IMG/VR virus record: IMGVR_UViG_3300009024_000021
Coordinates: 1 to 49,655 of that record
DNA: 49,655 nt
Strand: one strand, 5' to 3'
DNA from: a virus
In this document: positions 37,516-45,583 of the stretch, piece by piece
Position numbering within the stretch: position 1 is the first letter of the stretch
Layout of the letters: every line of letters starts with the position of its first letter
Program-made: the position numbers and the translations under genes
Notes under the pieces: model-generated
Database searches by the model: none
Told to the model about the DNA's origin: nothing
What the model saw: the letters and a program-made list of their open reading frames with translations, nothing else

Positions 37516-37548
37516 TATTTATCGATAAGTGTCTCCATACGATAAATA
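37516..37548. promoter_or_regulatory. Back-to-back late promoters between gp14 and gp13
   Basis: GATAAATA on the - strand (37523-37516) and GATAAATA on the + strand (37541-37548) form a perfect 9-bp inverted repeat with their flanking C (TATTTATCG at 37516-37524, CGATAAATA at 37540-37548), 15 bp apart. The - element serves gp14 without a leader. The + element serves gp13, whose GGAG site (37554-37557) would lie at the very start of the mRNA. Confidence 0.65.
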
Positions 37549-37567
37549 CTATTGGAGAAACAATTAT

Positions 37568-38551
37568 ATGACAGACTTAGCAACACAAAAACAACAAATA
37601 TTTGACTATGTGCATAGTATGTTAGGTGGCGGTATGGTCGATGTTGAACTTGACCCTGTTCATTATGAAACAGCGTTAACTAAAGCATTAACAACATATC
37701 GTCAAAGATCAGATAATGCTGTGGAAGAATCTTATATCTTCTTAGAATTAATACCTGATCAGAATGAATATACATTAGCCAATGAAATTGTCGAAGTAAG
37801 AAAGTTGTTTCGTAGAAGTATAGGATCACGTCCAAGTACCTCAGCATCAGGAGGTCCAATTTATTCAACTACTATAATTTCAACAGACTCTCAGCAAGTA
37901 TTCAATGTAAATTATAATTTAGCAATAGTACAATCTATTGTAGTAACAATTAACGGAACAGTTACTACAGATTATTCTACTGATGATGCTTCAAGAACCA
38001 TTACGTTTAATACGGCACTAGCTACTGGAGATGTTGTAAATATAAAACTTTATGATAGTGGCGAAAATGGTGGAGGAAGTTTATTTGACCCTTTCAGTTT
38101 AGCATACACAAACGCATACTTATTATCAAGTTCTAATATGGGCGGCCTTGCAACTTATGATATGTTTAGTCAGTACCAAGAACTAGTTGGACGCATGTTT
38201 GGATCATTTATTGAATTTAAATGGAATAGTACTACTAAAAAGTTAACCATTCTCCAACGACCAAGAGCGGACGAAAATGTAATGATGTATTGTTACAATT
38301 ATCGTCCTGATACCGAGCTACTTAGAGATTACCTAGCAATTCAGTGGATTAAAGATTATACACTTGCTGGTTGTAAATATATGCTAGGTGAAGCACGTTC
38401 AAAATTCGCTACTATAGCAGGACCACAAGGTGGTTCAGCACTTAATGGTGAAACACTAAAAGCAGAAGCACAGGCTGAATTAGAAAAACTACAAAGCGAC
38501 TTATCATTACAAGTTGGCGGTGGTGTTGGCTATGGTTTCACAATAGGTTAA
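37568..38551 (+). CDS. 13: Neck protein gp13
   Basis: The 327-residue product starts at ATG 37568 (MTDLATQKQQIFDYVHSML) with GGAG 10 bases upstream; the longer GTG frame (37529) would begin upstream of the late promoter. The sequence follows gp13 of T4-like phages: V-D-V-E-L-D-P-x-H-Y-E-T-A-L-T-K-A-L, F-D-P-F-S-L-A-Y, and IKDYTLAGCKYMLGEARSKF with AGPQGG near the end. Residues about 95-170 hold a beta-rich insertion (ending SGENGG) before the FDPF block. gp13 partners gp14 in the neck. Confidence 0.75.
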   Translation: MTDLATQKQQIFDYVHSMLGGGMVDVELDPVHYETALTKALTTYRQRSDNAVEESYIFLELIPDQNEYTLANEIVEVRKLFRRSIGSRPSTSASGGPIYSTTIISTDSQQVFNVNYNLAIVQSIVVTINGTVTTDYSTDDASRTITFNTALATGDVVNIKLYDSGENGGGSLFDPFSLAYTNAYLLSSSNMGGLATYDMFSQYQELVGRMFGSFIEFKWNSTTKKLTILQRPRADENVMMYCYNYRPDTELLRDYLAIQWIKDYTLAGCKYMLGEARSKFATIAGPQGGSALNGETLKAEAQAELEKLQSDLSLQVGGGVGYGFTIG

Positions 38552-38583
38552 AAACCACCTAAGTTAACGCTAACGATTTTAGT

Positions 38584-38611
38584 TCCTTGTAAATACAATA
38601 TGTAACAAGGA
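38584..38611 (+). promoter_or_regulatory. Hairpin hiding a ribosome site, with a late promoter inside it
   Basis: TCCTTGT (38584-38590) pairs with ACAAGGA (38605-38611), 7 bp plus a G-U pair, loop 14 nt. The 3' arm contains the AAGGAG site of the 38618 gene. The late element TGTAAATA (38588-38595) overlaps the 5' arm and predicts a start near 38601, after the 5' arm. Only read-through RNA could form the hairpin. Confidence 0.6.
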
Positions 38612-38617
38612 GAAGTC

Positions 38618-38818
38618 ATGTGTTCACCAGAAGTACGTAAAGAAGCCAACCGTTTAAATTGGATTATCAAAGGTAAACTAATTGATATATCCTGGAGCGA
38701 CATAGAAGTCGAAAAAACCTACCATTCATATTTTAAAAGACTTTGGGGAAATAATGAAAGTTATATCTACGAAGACGGATTTGAAGAAGAATATCAAAAA
38801 AGACTTGACAAGCACTAA
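38618..38818 (+). CDS. Small unknown protein
   Basis: The 66-residue product (MCSPEVRKEANRLNWIIKGK start) is charged and aromatic, with no recognised domain. It has a strong AAGGAG ribosome site 5 bases before ATG, held in a hairpin in read-through transcripts. The -35 box of the next sigma70-type promoter lies inside its last codons. The dedicated late promoter and well-formed start argue that it is real. Confidence 0.6.
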   Translation: MCSPEVRKEANRLNWIIKGKLIDISWSDIEVEKTYHSYFKRLWGNNESYIYEDGFEEEYQKRLDKH

Positions 38819-38833
38819 TAACGAGTATATACT
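38805..38833 (+). promoter_or_regulatory. Near-consensus sigma70 promoter for the kinase-like gene
   Basis: TTGACA (38805-38810), a 17-bp spacer and TATACT (38828-38833): the same boxes and spacing as the promoter at 23310. The predicted start is near 38840, followed by AAAGGAG (38846-38852) and the GTG start at 38862. Confidence 0.75.
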
Positions 38834-38861
38834 GTAAAGATACTTAAAGGAGTTTATATTA

Positions 38862-39422
38862 GTGTTACCTAAATTACTAGTTGTTGGGCATGGCCGTCAC
38901 GGCAAAGACACTGTTTGCGAAATGTTAGAAGCATACGGTTATACATTTCAATCATCGTCAAAGTTTTGTTCAGAACTTTTTATATTCAACGATCTAAAAG
39001 ATCAGTATGGGTACGCTGACGAAGAGCAATGTTACGCAGATAGACACAATCGTCGTACTGAATGGTATAATATGATACATGACTATTGTAAAGATGACTT
39101 AGCACGTTTAGGCCGTAACTTATTTGCAGATCACGATATCTATTGCGGGTTGCGTAATAAGCGTGAATTCTTTGCAATGCAGAATGAAGAAATATTTGAC
39201 CATGCTATATGGGTAGATAGAACAGATCACTTGCCTTTAGAAAATTATAGTTCTATGAGTATTGAACAATGGATGTGTAATTACACTATTGACAATAACG
39301 GAGATCTACAAAGATTAAAAAAGAACGTAGATGTGTTAATAAGAACAATTTTTAAAAATCGGGGATTAAGTCTCCCTGCTTCCAGCGGGTACCTTCTTTC
39401 TGAATTACACGTTGACAGTTAG
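38862..39422 (+). CDS. P-loop kinase-like protein (dNMP kinase type)
   Basis: The 186-residue product starts at GTG 38862, 9 bases after AAAGGAG. The P-loop V-V-G-H-G-R-H-G-K-D-T (residues 7-17) with K-D-T resembles deoxynucleoside monophosphate kinases such as T4 gp1 and related phage kinases. R/D-rich segments (RHNRRTEWYN, DDLARLGRNLF) could bind nucleotide. Its own sigma70-type promoter suits an early nucleotide-metabolism gene amid late genes. The last 24 codons overlap the convergent HNH gene, so the native 3' end may have been replaced. Adenylate-kinase-like function is the alternative. Confidence 0.6.
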   Translation: MLPKLLVVGHGRHGKDTVCEMLEAYGYTFQSSSKFCSELFIFNDLKDQYGYADEEQCYADRHNRRTEWYNMIHDYCKDDLARLGRNLFADHDIYCGLRNKREFFAMQNEEIFDHAIWVDRTDHLPLENYSSMSIEQWMCNYTIDNNGDLQRLKKNVDVLIRTIFKNRGLSLPASSGYLLSELHVDS

Positions 39423-39690
39423 CACATATTGTTTTTAAATTTGTTGGGCGGCAATTATTTAGATCGCCGTCTACATGAAACACATTAAACTGTTCTTGAT
39501 GATTACTTTTAAATCCACATTTCTCACATTCTCTTTTTTTAGTGTAACCAGACTGTTTCCATTTAGGAACACCGATACTTTTACCACCTGTCCTTAAACA
39601 CCGTTCACACCTCTTACGATAGTAAGTTTTATTACCTTTTTTGTAGTTAATAGCTGCAGGACGCTGTCCGCAGACGCATAATGGTCTCAT
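39352..39690 (-). CDS. HNH endonuclease, probably free-standing homing type
   Basis: The 112-residue product has an HNH core: C-x2-C (CEKCG), then F-H-V-D-G-D-x2-N-C-x3-N-L-x-T-I-C-x2-C. An N-terminal C-x-C and C-x2-C pair (CVCG, CERC) adds a probable second zinc site. Such small HNH genes in T4-like phages are mobile and cut related genomes near their own site. It lies against the flow of its neighbours and overlaps the kinase end by 71 bases, as expected for an insertion. A late element (GGTAAATA, 39702-39695) is 4 bases before its ATG. Confidence 0.75.
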   Translation of the reverse strand: MRPLCVCGQRPAAINYKKGNKTYYRKRCERCLRTGGKSIGVPKWKQSGYTKKRECEKCGFKSNHQEQFNVFHVDGDLNNCRPTNLKTICANCQRVIQKEGTRWKQGDLIPDF

Positions 39691-39694
39691 ACTG

Positions 39695-39702
39695 TATTTA
39701 CC
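39695..39702 (-). promoter_or_regulatory. Late-promoter-like element (GGTAAATA) at the HNH start
   Basis: Read on the - strand, GGTAAATA is followed by CAGT and ATG 39690. T4 geometry would start RNA at or one base inside the start codon, so the mRNA would be leaderless or nearly so. Six of eight bases match TATAAATA. Confidence 0.4.
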
Positions 39703-39757
39703 TCACCTTTTTGGTCCCTTTTTTATGGTGTTTTCGACGTCCTTTTTTATCCTAGAT

Positions 39758-39765
39758 GCTAAATA
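39758..39765 (+). promoter_or_regulatory. Late promoter (GCTAAATA) for the tail sheath gene
   Basis: The element lies 33 bases before ATG 39799. The predicted start near 39771 leaves a leader with TAGGAG (39787-39792). A 5-bp pairing TCCTA (39750-39754) with TAGGA (39787-39791) is possible but weak. Confidence 0.5.
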
Positions 39766-39798
39766 CATATAACAACTTATACCTAATAGGAGAACAAA

Positions 39799-42700
39799 AT
39801 GGCATTAACATCACCAGGAGTACAGGTTAGCGTAATAGACGAAAGTTTCTATACCCCAGCTGAACCAGGTACAGTACCAATGATATTCGTTGCTTCCGCT
39901 GAGAATAAACTCAATGGCGCAGGCACAGGGACAGCAGCAGGAACGACTAAGGCAAACGCAGGTAAGCCGTATTTACTTACTTCGCAACGAGACCTTACTG
40001 AAACCTTTGGCGACCCAACTTTTATAACAGATTCAAACAACAATCCAGTACACGCAGGAGAACTTAACGAGTACGGATTACAAGCAGCTTATTCAATGCT
40101 TGGTGTTAGCAATAGAGCATATGTTGTTCGTGCAGACATCGACCTTAATGAATTAAAAGCATCAGCAAATGCACCAGCGGCTGCACCAGCAGACGGAACA
40201 AGTTGGTTTGATACACAAACTTCAACTTTTGGTATATTTGAATGGAATTCAAATTCAGCTACTACAACAGGTGGACAAACTTTTAGTAATAAAGTTCCAA
40301 CTGTTATCACAGACGTAACAAAACTAGTTGGCAATAGTGCAACAGGTAACCCTAAGACATCAGTTGGCCAAATTGGTGATTATGTGGTTGTTGCAACTAC
40401 AACAGTAAATAAGTTGTTTTACAAAAATGCAAGCGGTGCTTGGGTACAAGTTGGAAGCACAGCTTGGAAAGGCAGTCATGCTACAGTAAAAAGTTCTTCA
40501 GCTGTTGCTAGTGTTGCAAGCGGAGTAACAATGACAATTAATAGTGCTACTGTTACATCAAGCGGAACATCATTAACTGACGTAGTAAGTGACATTAACG
40601 GTTTATCAATTGCAGGCGTTTCAGCGGCAGTAGTAGATAGCCAGTTAGAGCTTTACAACACAGGTGCTTCAACAGCAACTATTATTATTGCAGAAGGAAC
40701 AGGACTTGCAGACGATGTTAAGATTCCAGCAGGAACTTATGCAATTCCAGCGTTATCAACTGCTCCACACACAAGCGTACCAGAGTATAAGTCAACTGAC
40801 ACTACTCCAAGACCTACAGGCAGTATTTGGTTTAAAACTACTGAGCCTAATTTAGGTGCTCGTGTTAGAGTTAAGCAATACGCTGTTGGAACAGGAACAT
40901 GGACACAAGTTGCAGCTCCAATTTATGCTAACAACCAATCAGCATTATATGCGATGGACAAAAGCGGCGGTGGTGCAAACTTAGCAGCAGGTTCGTTATA
41001 TGTACAAACTAACGTAGCAGAAGAAGCTGTTAACTTAGCAACATTTAAAATATTTGAAAGAGCAGCAGCAGGCGCTACTATTGTAACAGGTTCAGCTGTA
41101 GCAGCTCAACTTTCAGCACAGAGTTATGCTTTTGGAATTCAAGAAACTTTAGCAAATAACGCGGCATTACAAACAGCAAAAACTGTAACATTTACAGCAA
41201 CAGGTGCTTCAGGTGATGCAGACGTACTAGCAGGCGCTATTAACAGTGCAGGATTTACTAACATTGTTGCAACAGTTGATGCAGCTAATAAAGTTTCAAT
41301 TAAACACACATTAGGCGGAGATTTCCGTATTAACGATACAGGCGGCGCATTAGCACTTATTGGCTTTGCTGCGTATGTAGATGCAAATACAGGAACTCCA
41401 AACTTATATGCTGTACCAGCAGGCGATTCAGTTAATGACTTTGTTGCTTCAAACTGGAAAGTATTAGCATATACAGCAGGCGAAGATGCACCAACAGCAT
41501 TAACAGCAGACGGTACACTTTGGTACAATTCAATTGTAGACGAAGTTGACTTAATGATACATAATGGTACTACTTGGGTCGGATACTTAGACGCATCAAG
41601 TCCATTTTATGCAGGTACTGACGGTGACAAAACAGATCCAGAAGGACCGCAAGTTTCAGCTTCAGAGCCAACATTACAATCAGATGGAACAGCACTTAAA
41701 AATGGTGATATTTGGATTAGCACAGCAGATTTAGAAAACTATCCGCTAATTTACAAATATAACGGTTCTACATTAAAGTGGGTATTACTAGATAAAGGTG
41801 ATCAAACTACTGAAGATGGTGTACTATTTGGAGATGCTCGTTATAATACAGCAGGTTCAAACAGTGCTGCAGCAGGCGACATTAAAGACTTACTAGTAAG
41901 TAACTACTTAGATGCAGACGCTCCAGATCCAGCTTTATATCCAAAAGGTATGTTGCTTTGGAACACAAGACGTTCAGGATTTAATGTTAAGAAATTTGTA
42001 AGAAATTATGTTGATACATCATTAGATAATGCACGTAGCGGCGACGAGTCAATGAGTGCTTACTACACACACCGTTAGGTAACTGAATCAGCTAACCAAG
42101 ACGACGGTTCCGGTAGCTTTGGTGCTAAAGCACAACGTAAAGTTGTTGTTCAAGCAATGCAAGCAATGGTTAACAGTAATGACGAAATTAGAGATGATGA
42201 GTCAAGAGTGTTTAACTTAATGGCAACACCAGGATATCCAGAACTAATTGGCGAAATGATTTCATTAAACTTTGATAGAGGCTTAACAGCATTTATTGTA
42301 GGTGATTCACCAGCTAAATTAAAATCCGATGCTACATCACTTAACGAGTGGGGTTCAAATGTGAAACTTGCTGTTGAAGATAATGGCGATGGACTAGTAA
42401 GTAGAGACGAGTACTTAGGTGTATTTTACCCATGGGGCTTCTCAAGCGATAATGCAGGTAACAACGTAGTTGTTCCACCAAGTCATATGATGCTAAGAAC
42501 ATTAGCGTTAAGTGATCAAGTTAGTTATCCTTGGTTTGCACCAGCAGGTACAAGACGCGGTGGCATTACAAATGCTTCAGCTACAGGGTACATTGATGCA
42601 GAAGGCGAATTTATAAGTGTTGCACTTAACGAAGGTCAAAGAGATACACTGTACAGTTTAAACATTAATCCAATTACGTTTATTACTGGTGCAGGACTTG

Positions 42701-43062
42701 TTAACTTTGGTCAAAAGACTCGTGCAAGAGGCGCTAGTTCTTTAGATAGAATTAACGTTGCAAGACTAGTAATATTCTTACGTAGTCAACTTAACAAGTT
42801 AGCTAAACCTTATATCTTTGAACCAAATGATAAGATCACACGTGATCAAGTCAAACAAGCAGCAGAAAGTTTATGTTTAGAACTGGTTGGGTCAAGAGGA
42901 CTATACGACTTCTTAGTTGTATGTGACGAAAGTAACAATACACCAAGCAGAATTGACAGAAACGAGCTTTATTTAGATATAGCAATTGAACCAGTTAAAG
43001 CAGTTGAGTTTATATACATTCCACTGAGATTGAAAAATACTGGTGAGATAGCAGGCTTGTAA
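39799..43062 (+). CDS. 18: Tail sheath protein gp18, interrupted by one in-frame TAG
   Basis: The frame from ATG 39799 to TAA 43060-43062 is open over 1088 codons except TAG at codon 760 (42076-42078). The N-terminus (LTSPGVQVSVIDESFY, VPMIFVASAEN, EYGLQAAYSMLGVSNRAYVVRADI) and C-terminus (AFIVGDSPAKL, INVARLVIFLRSQL, AIEPVKAVEFIYIP) are T4 gp18, the contractile sheath subunit. T4 gp18 has 659 residues; the extra length is inserted beta modules with repeated G-[ST]-[IL]-W-[FY] strands. Without read-through the product would lose the C-terminal core needed for sheath assembly. The part after the TAG has no ribosome site of its own. The TAG may be a real amber (suppressed or read through), a mutant, or a sequencing error; Trp TGG is the likely original codon. 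Confidence 0.8.
42076..42078 (+). other. In-frame amber codon inside the tail sheath gene
   Basis: Codons around it read T-H-R-stop-V-T-E-S-A-N-Q-D-D-G. The frame continues without a shift through to the gp18 C-terminus. The base after TAG is G. TAG is a normal stop of other genes here (18774, 21887, 28880, 45221), so the code is not simply recoded. Confidence 0.9.
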
Positions 43063-43066
43063 GAAT

Positions 43067-43074
43067 GATAAATA
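43067..43074 (+). promoter_or_regulatory. Late promoter (GATAAATA) for the tail tube gene
   Basis: It lies 24 bases before ATG 43098. The predicted start near 43080 leaves CAGGAG (43084-43089) in the leader, giving gp19 its own late mRNA separate from gp18. Confidence 0.6.
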
Positions 43075-43097
43075 ATACTATAACAGGAGCAAATTAA

Positions 43098-43736
43098 ATG
43101 GCTATTTCATCACTATCAAAAATTACAGTTCCACTAGCAAGTGACAGCAGTTCTTCCAACCAAGGACTGTTGATGCCAAAACTTCAATATCGCTTTAGAG
43201 TGAGCTTGGAGAACTTTGGTGTAAGTGCAGGGGAAGTTACAGAATTAACAAAGCAAGTTGCTGATGTTACTAGACCAAACGTTAGCTTCGAAACTATGAC
43301 GATTGACGTTTACAACTCAAGAGTATACCTAGCAGGTAAACATACTTGGGAAGCTATTACATTGAACTTAAGAGACGATGCAACAGGTGCTGTTCAAAAA
43401 TTAGTCGGCGAACAACTACAGAAGCAATTCGACTTTATGGAGCAATCAAGTGCTGCAAGCGGAATTGATTATAAGTTCGTAACTAGGATCGAAATACTAG
43501 ACGGTGGTAACGGTAACTATGCACCAACTGTGTTAGAAACTTTTGAAGTATACGGTTGTTATTTAGAAAGTGCAAACTATAACACATTAGCATACACTGC
43601 TAATGAGCCAGTTACAGTTTCACTAGCTATTAAATACGACAACGCTATACAAACTCAAGGCGCTAGCGGAGGCGGTGTTGGTACTGCTATTGGCAGATCA
43701 GTTGCAGCTATTGCATCTACAACTGGTGTAAGCTAA
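43098..43736 (+). CDS. 19: Tail tube protein gp19
   Basis: The 212-residue product follows the T4 gp19 pattern: M-P-K-L-Q-Y-R-F-R-V, T-R-P-N-V-S-F-E-T, I-D-V-Y-N-S-R-V-Y-L-A-G-K-H-T-W-E and V-Y-G-C-Y-L. T4 gp19 has 163 residues; the C-terminal Gly/Ser/Ala tail (about 25 residues) is extra. It forms the inner hexameric tube within the gp18 sheath. A strong terminator follows at 43763, so the gene ends a transcription unit. Confidence 0.9.
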   Translation: MAISSLSKITVPLASDSSSSNQGLLMPKLQYRFRVSLENFGVSAGEVTELTKQVADVTRPNVSFETMTIDVYNSRVYLAGKHTWEAITLNLRDDATGAVQKLVGEQLQKQFDFMEQSSAASGIDYKFVTRIEILDGGNGNYAPTVLETFEVYGCYLESANYNTLAYTANEPVTVSLAIKYDNAIQTQGASGGGVGTAIGRSVAAIASTTGVS

Positions 43737-43762
43737 ACGTAATTGTAATTACAAAATTAAAG

Positions 43763-43791
43763 AAGGGATCTTTTATAGGTCCCTTTTTTTT
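43763..43791 (+). terminator. Rho-independent terminator after the tail tube gene
   Basis: AAGGGATC (43763-43770) pairs with GGTCCCTT (43778-43785), 8 bp including one T-G pair, loop of 7, followed by a run of T to 43791. Confidence 0.85.
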
Positions 43792-43813
43792 ATCTACGCA
43801 TATAACTCACATG

Positions 43814-43821
43814 GATAAATA
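43814..43821 (+). promoter_or_regulatory. Late promoter (GATAAATA) giving a leaderless mRNA for the 43827 gene
   Basis: GATAAATA, then five bases (TTAGT), then ATG 43827. T4 geometry puts +1 on the A of the ATG. No purine-rich ribosome site is seen upstream. Confidence 0.6.
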
Positions 43822-43826
43822 TTAGT

Positions 43827-45221
43827 ATGAGCAAGTTTGGCGGATTTTTAGATAATTTAGTAAGTGGGGCTTTAAACCCTAAAGGTGACATGGCGGACTA
43901 TCGTCATGCTTCCCGACTATACACAGATGATAACTTTAGATTAGCACCCAAGACTAAGTTTCTTTATCATGTAGCATTTAATCTAAATGAAGACGTAATT
44001 AAAAAGGTTCGTCCCAACTTTGATAAAAAGCATGGACTAGAAGTTAACATGCTAGTTAAGACAGCAGACTTGCCAAAGTATAATATACAAACTGAAACTA
44101 AGAACAAATATAATCGTAAGAAAAATCTACAAGTTAGATTAGACTATGATCCAATTAATATTACATTTCATGATGATAATATGGGTCTTACTTCTTATCT
44201 TTGGGAAAGCTATTATAGGTATTACTACGTAGACGGTAACTTAGGAAGCCTAGATGCAGCTGGTAAACCTAACCAAACATCTGCAGGATTTATGCCGCAT
44301 AATACATATGAAGGCAAAACATTAAATAATTTTAGATACGGATTTGATAATAATTCGTATGCACCATTTTTTAATAGTATTCAAATTAGCCAAATGGCTA
44401 GACATCAATACATAACATATACATTAGTTAATCCTATTATTAGTAGTTTCCAACATGATACTATGGATCAATCAGCTGGTGGCGAAACATCACAAAATAC
44501 AATGCAAATATTATACGAATCAGTATTTTATAGTACAGGTGCTGTTGAAGAAGGTAATGCTCCTGTTGGGTTTGGTACAGAACATTATGATACATCACCT
44601 AGTCCAATTAGTTTAGCAGGCGGCGGTGCAGCTAGTTTACTCGGCGCAGGCGGAGTATTAGCCGGTGGTGCAAGTGTGTTTAGTGATCTTAGTAGCGGTA
44701 ACGTTGGATTAGGAACATTAATTAAAGCAACTAATACAATTAAAAATGCTAAAAAATTAACTAAAGAAGGTGTACGTAACGAAGGGTATAGTGTAGTAGG
44801 TAGAGGACTATCATCTGCAACAGGTGCAAACGTAAGTGGCTTAGCAAACTCAAGTTTTCCAAAAAGCGGCGGAACAGGACAGAATAACGTTACAACAGCA
44901 ACTCCTGTTGTGACAAAGAAAGTTGATAAGATGCTTTCTAATGTACAAATAGAAACAGAATTAGCAAATACACCAGGGTTAAAAGATGCTGTAGCAAAAC
45001 AATTAGTTGCTACTGGTGTAGTAGCATCAACAGTAGCAGGGCTATCAGAGGGTAATGCTGTTGGACTAGGAGTATATGATACACTAACAGTCCAAGAGAA
45101 AAATGCAATTAAAAATGAAGTTGATGAAAAAATTGCTTCTGGAGATCCTAGGGTCCTTTCAGTTGGTAATAAAATAGTTACTTCATATAGAGCAACGCAA
45201 GGAATTACATCTAATGTCTAG
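43827..45221 (+). CDS. Baseplate tail-tube-type protein (gp48/gp54-like)
   Basis: The 464-residue product has in its N-terminal half P-K-T-K-F-L-Y-H-V-A-F-N, V-K-T-A-D-L-P-K-Y, K-N-K-Y-N-R-K and D-Y-D-P-I-N-I-T-F-H-D-D, the tube-fold pattern of T4-like tube-initiator and cap proteins. In T4, gp48 and gp54 (364 and 320 aa) sit on the baseplate and start tube growth. The C-terminal half is Gly/Ala-rich and low in complexity (residues about 265-295), then helical. It lies directly after gp19. The portal gene gp20 usually found there is absent from the window. Its exact T4 equivalent is uncertain. Confidence 0.55.
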   Translation: MSKFGGFLDNLVSGALNPKGDMADYRHASRLYTDDNFRLAPKTKFLYHVAFNLNEDVIKKVRPNFDKKHGLEVNMLVKTADLPKYNIQTETKNKYNRKKNLQVRLDYDPINITFHDDNMGLTSYLWESYYRYYYVDGNLGSLDAAGKPNQTSAGFMPHNTYEGKTLNNFRYGFDNNSYAPFFNSIQISQMARHQYITYTLVNPIISSFQHDTMDQSAGGETSQNTMQILYESVFYSTGAVEEGNAPVGFGTEHYDTSPSPISLAGGGAASLLGAGGVLAGGASVFSDLSSGNVGLGTLIKATNTIKNAKKLTKEGVRNEGYSVVGRGLSSATGANVSGLANSSFPKSGGTGQNNVTTATPVVTKKVDKMLSNVQIETELANTPGLKDAVAKQLVATGVVASTVAGLSEGNAVGLGVYDTLTVQEKNAIKNEVDEKIASGDPRVLSVGNKIVTSYRATQGITSNV

Positions 45222-45579
45222 TAACTTACCAGTACAAACTAACGACTCAGCTGACGGAACTAAAAGATTTTTTGATCAGTATTTTACAGAGTCAATATCA
45301 TATCCAAGTAACCAAGTTGATGCAGTTGTTGGCTTTTTTGAAAACAAAGGTTTTGAAAAATTAGCTGCAAGAAGCACAGCAACAGTTATATTACAACAAG
45401 CCAAAATTGATAATGTAAACGTATTTGAAATAATTGATACTCTTAAAGGATTAAATAAAATCCAACTCAGTGAAATCGTTGCTGAAATTTTAAATTATGA
45501 TAGAAACAAAGTCAGTACACTAGGCTTTCGGTCAACATCAGTTTCAGAAAAATTAGAACGAAGAAACATTGTAGAGTAA
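45214..45579 (+). CDS. Small helical virion-assembly protein, unknown
   Basis: The 121-residue product has N-terminal Asp/Ser-rich sequence and then three amphipathic helices (VDAVVGFFENKGFEKLA, ATVILQQAKID, IIDTLKGLNKIQLSEIVAEI). It starts inside the end of the preceding gene (8-base overlap, ATGTCTAG) and stops 4 bases before gp4, so it is coupled to both. No family is recognised. A baseplate or head-completion accessory role is inferred from position. Confidence 0.6.
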   Translation: MSSNLPVQTNDSADGTKRFFDQYFTESISYPSNQVDAVVGFFENKGFEKLAARSTATVILQQAKIDNVNVFEIIDTLKGLNKIQLSEIVAEILNYDRNKVSTLGFRSTSVSEKLERRNIVE

Positions 45580-45583
45580 TATC

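Noticed and set aside
37529-37567. GTG start extending gp13 by 13 codons
   Set aside because: The extension would cross the late promoter and the GGAG ribosome site, which clearly serve ATG 37568.
39410-39440. TTGACA at 39412 as a third sigma70-type promoter toward gp18
   Set aside because: The sequence 17 bases on (TTAAAT) is a poor -10 box and it lies inside the HNH gene; gp18 has a late element at 39758.
39703-39755. T-rich runs in the gap before gp18 as terminators
   Set aside because: Two runs of T follow GTCC-like sequence but no stable hairpin precedes either.
42157-43062. A separate 301-aa gene starting at ATG 42157
   Set aside because: The ATG has no ribosome site and lies in frame with gp18; sequence before it (42079-42156) continues the sheath protein, so this is the second part of one gene.
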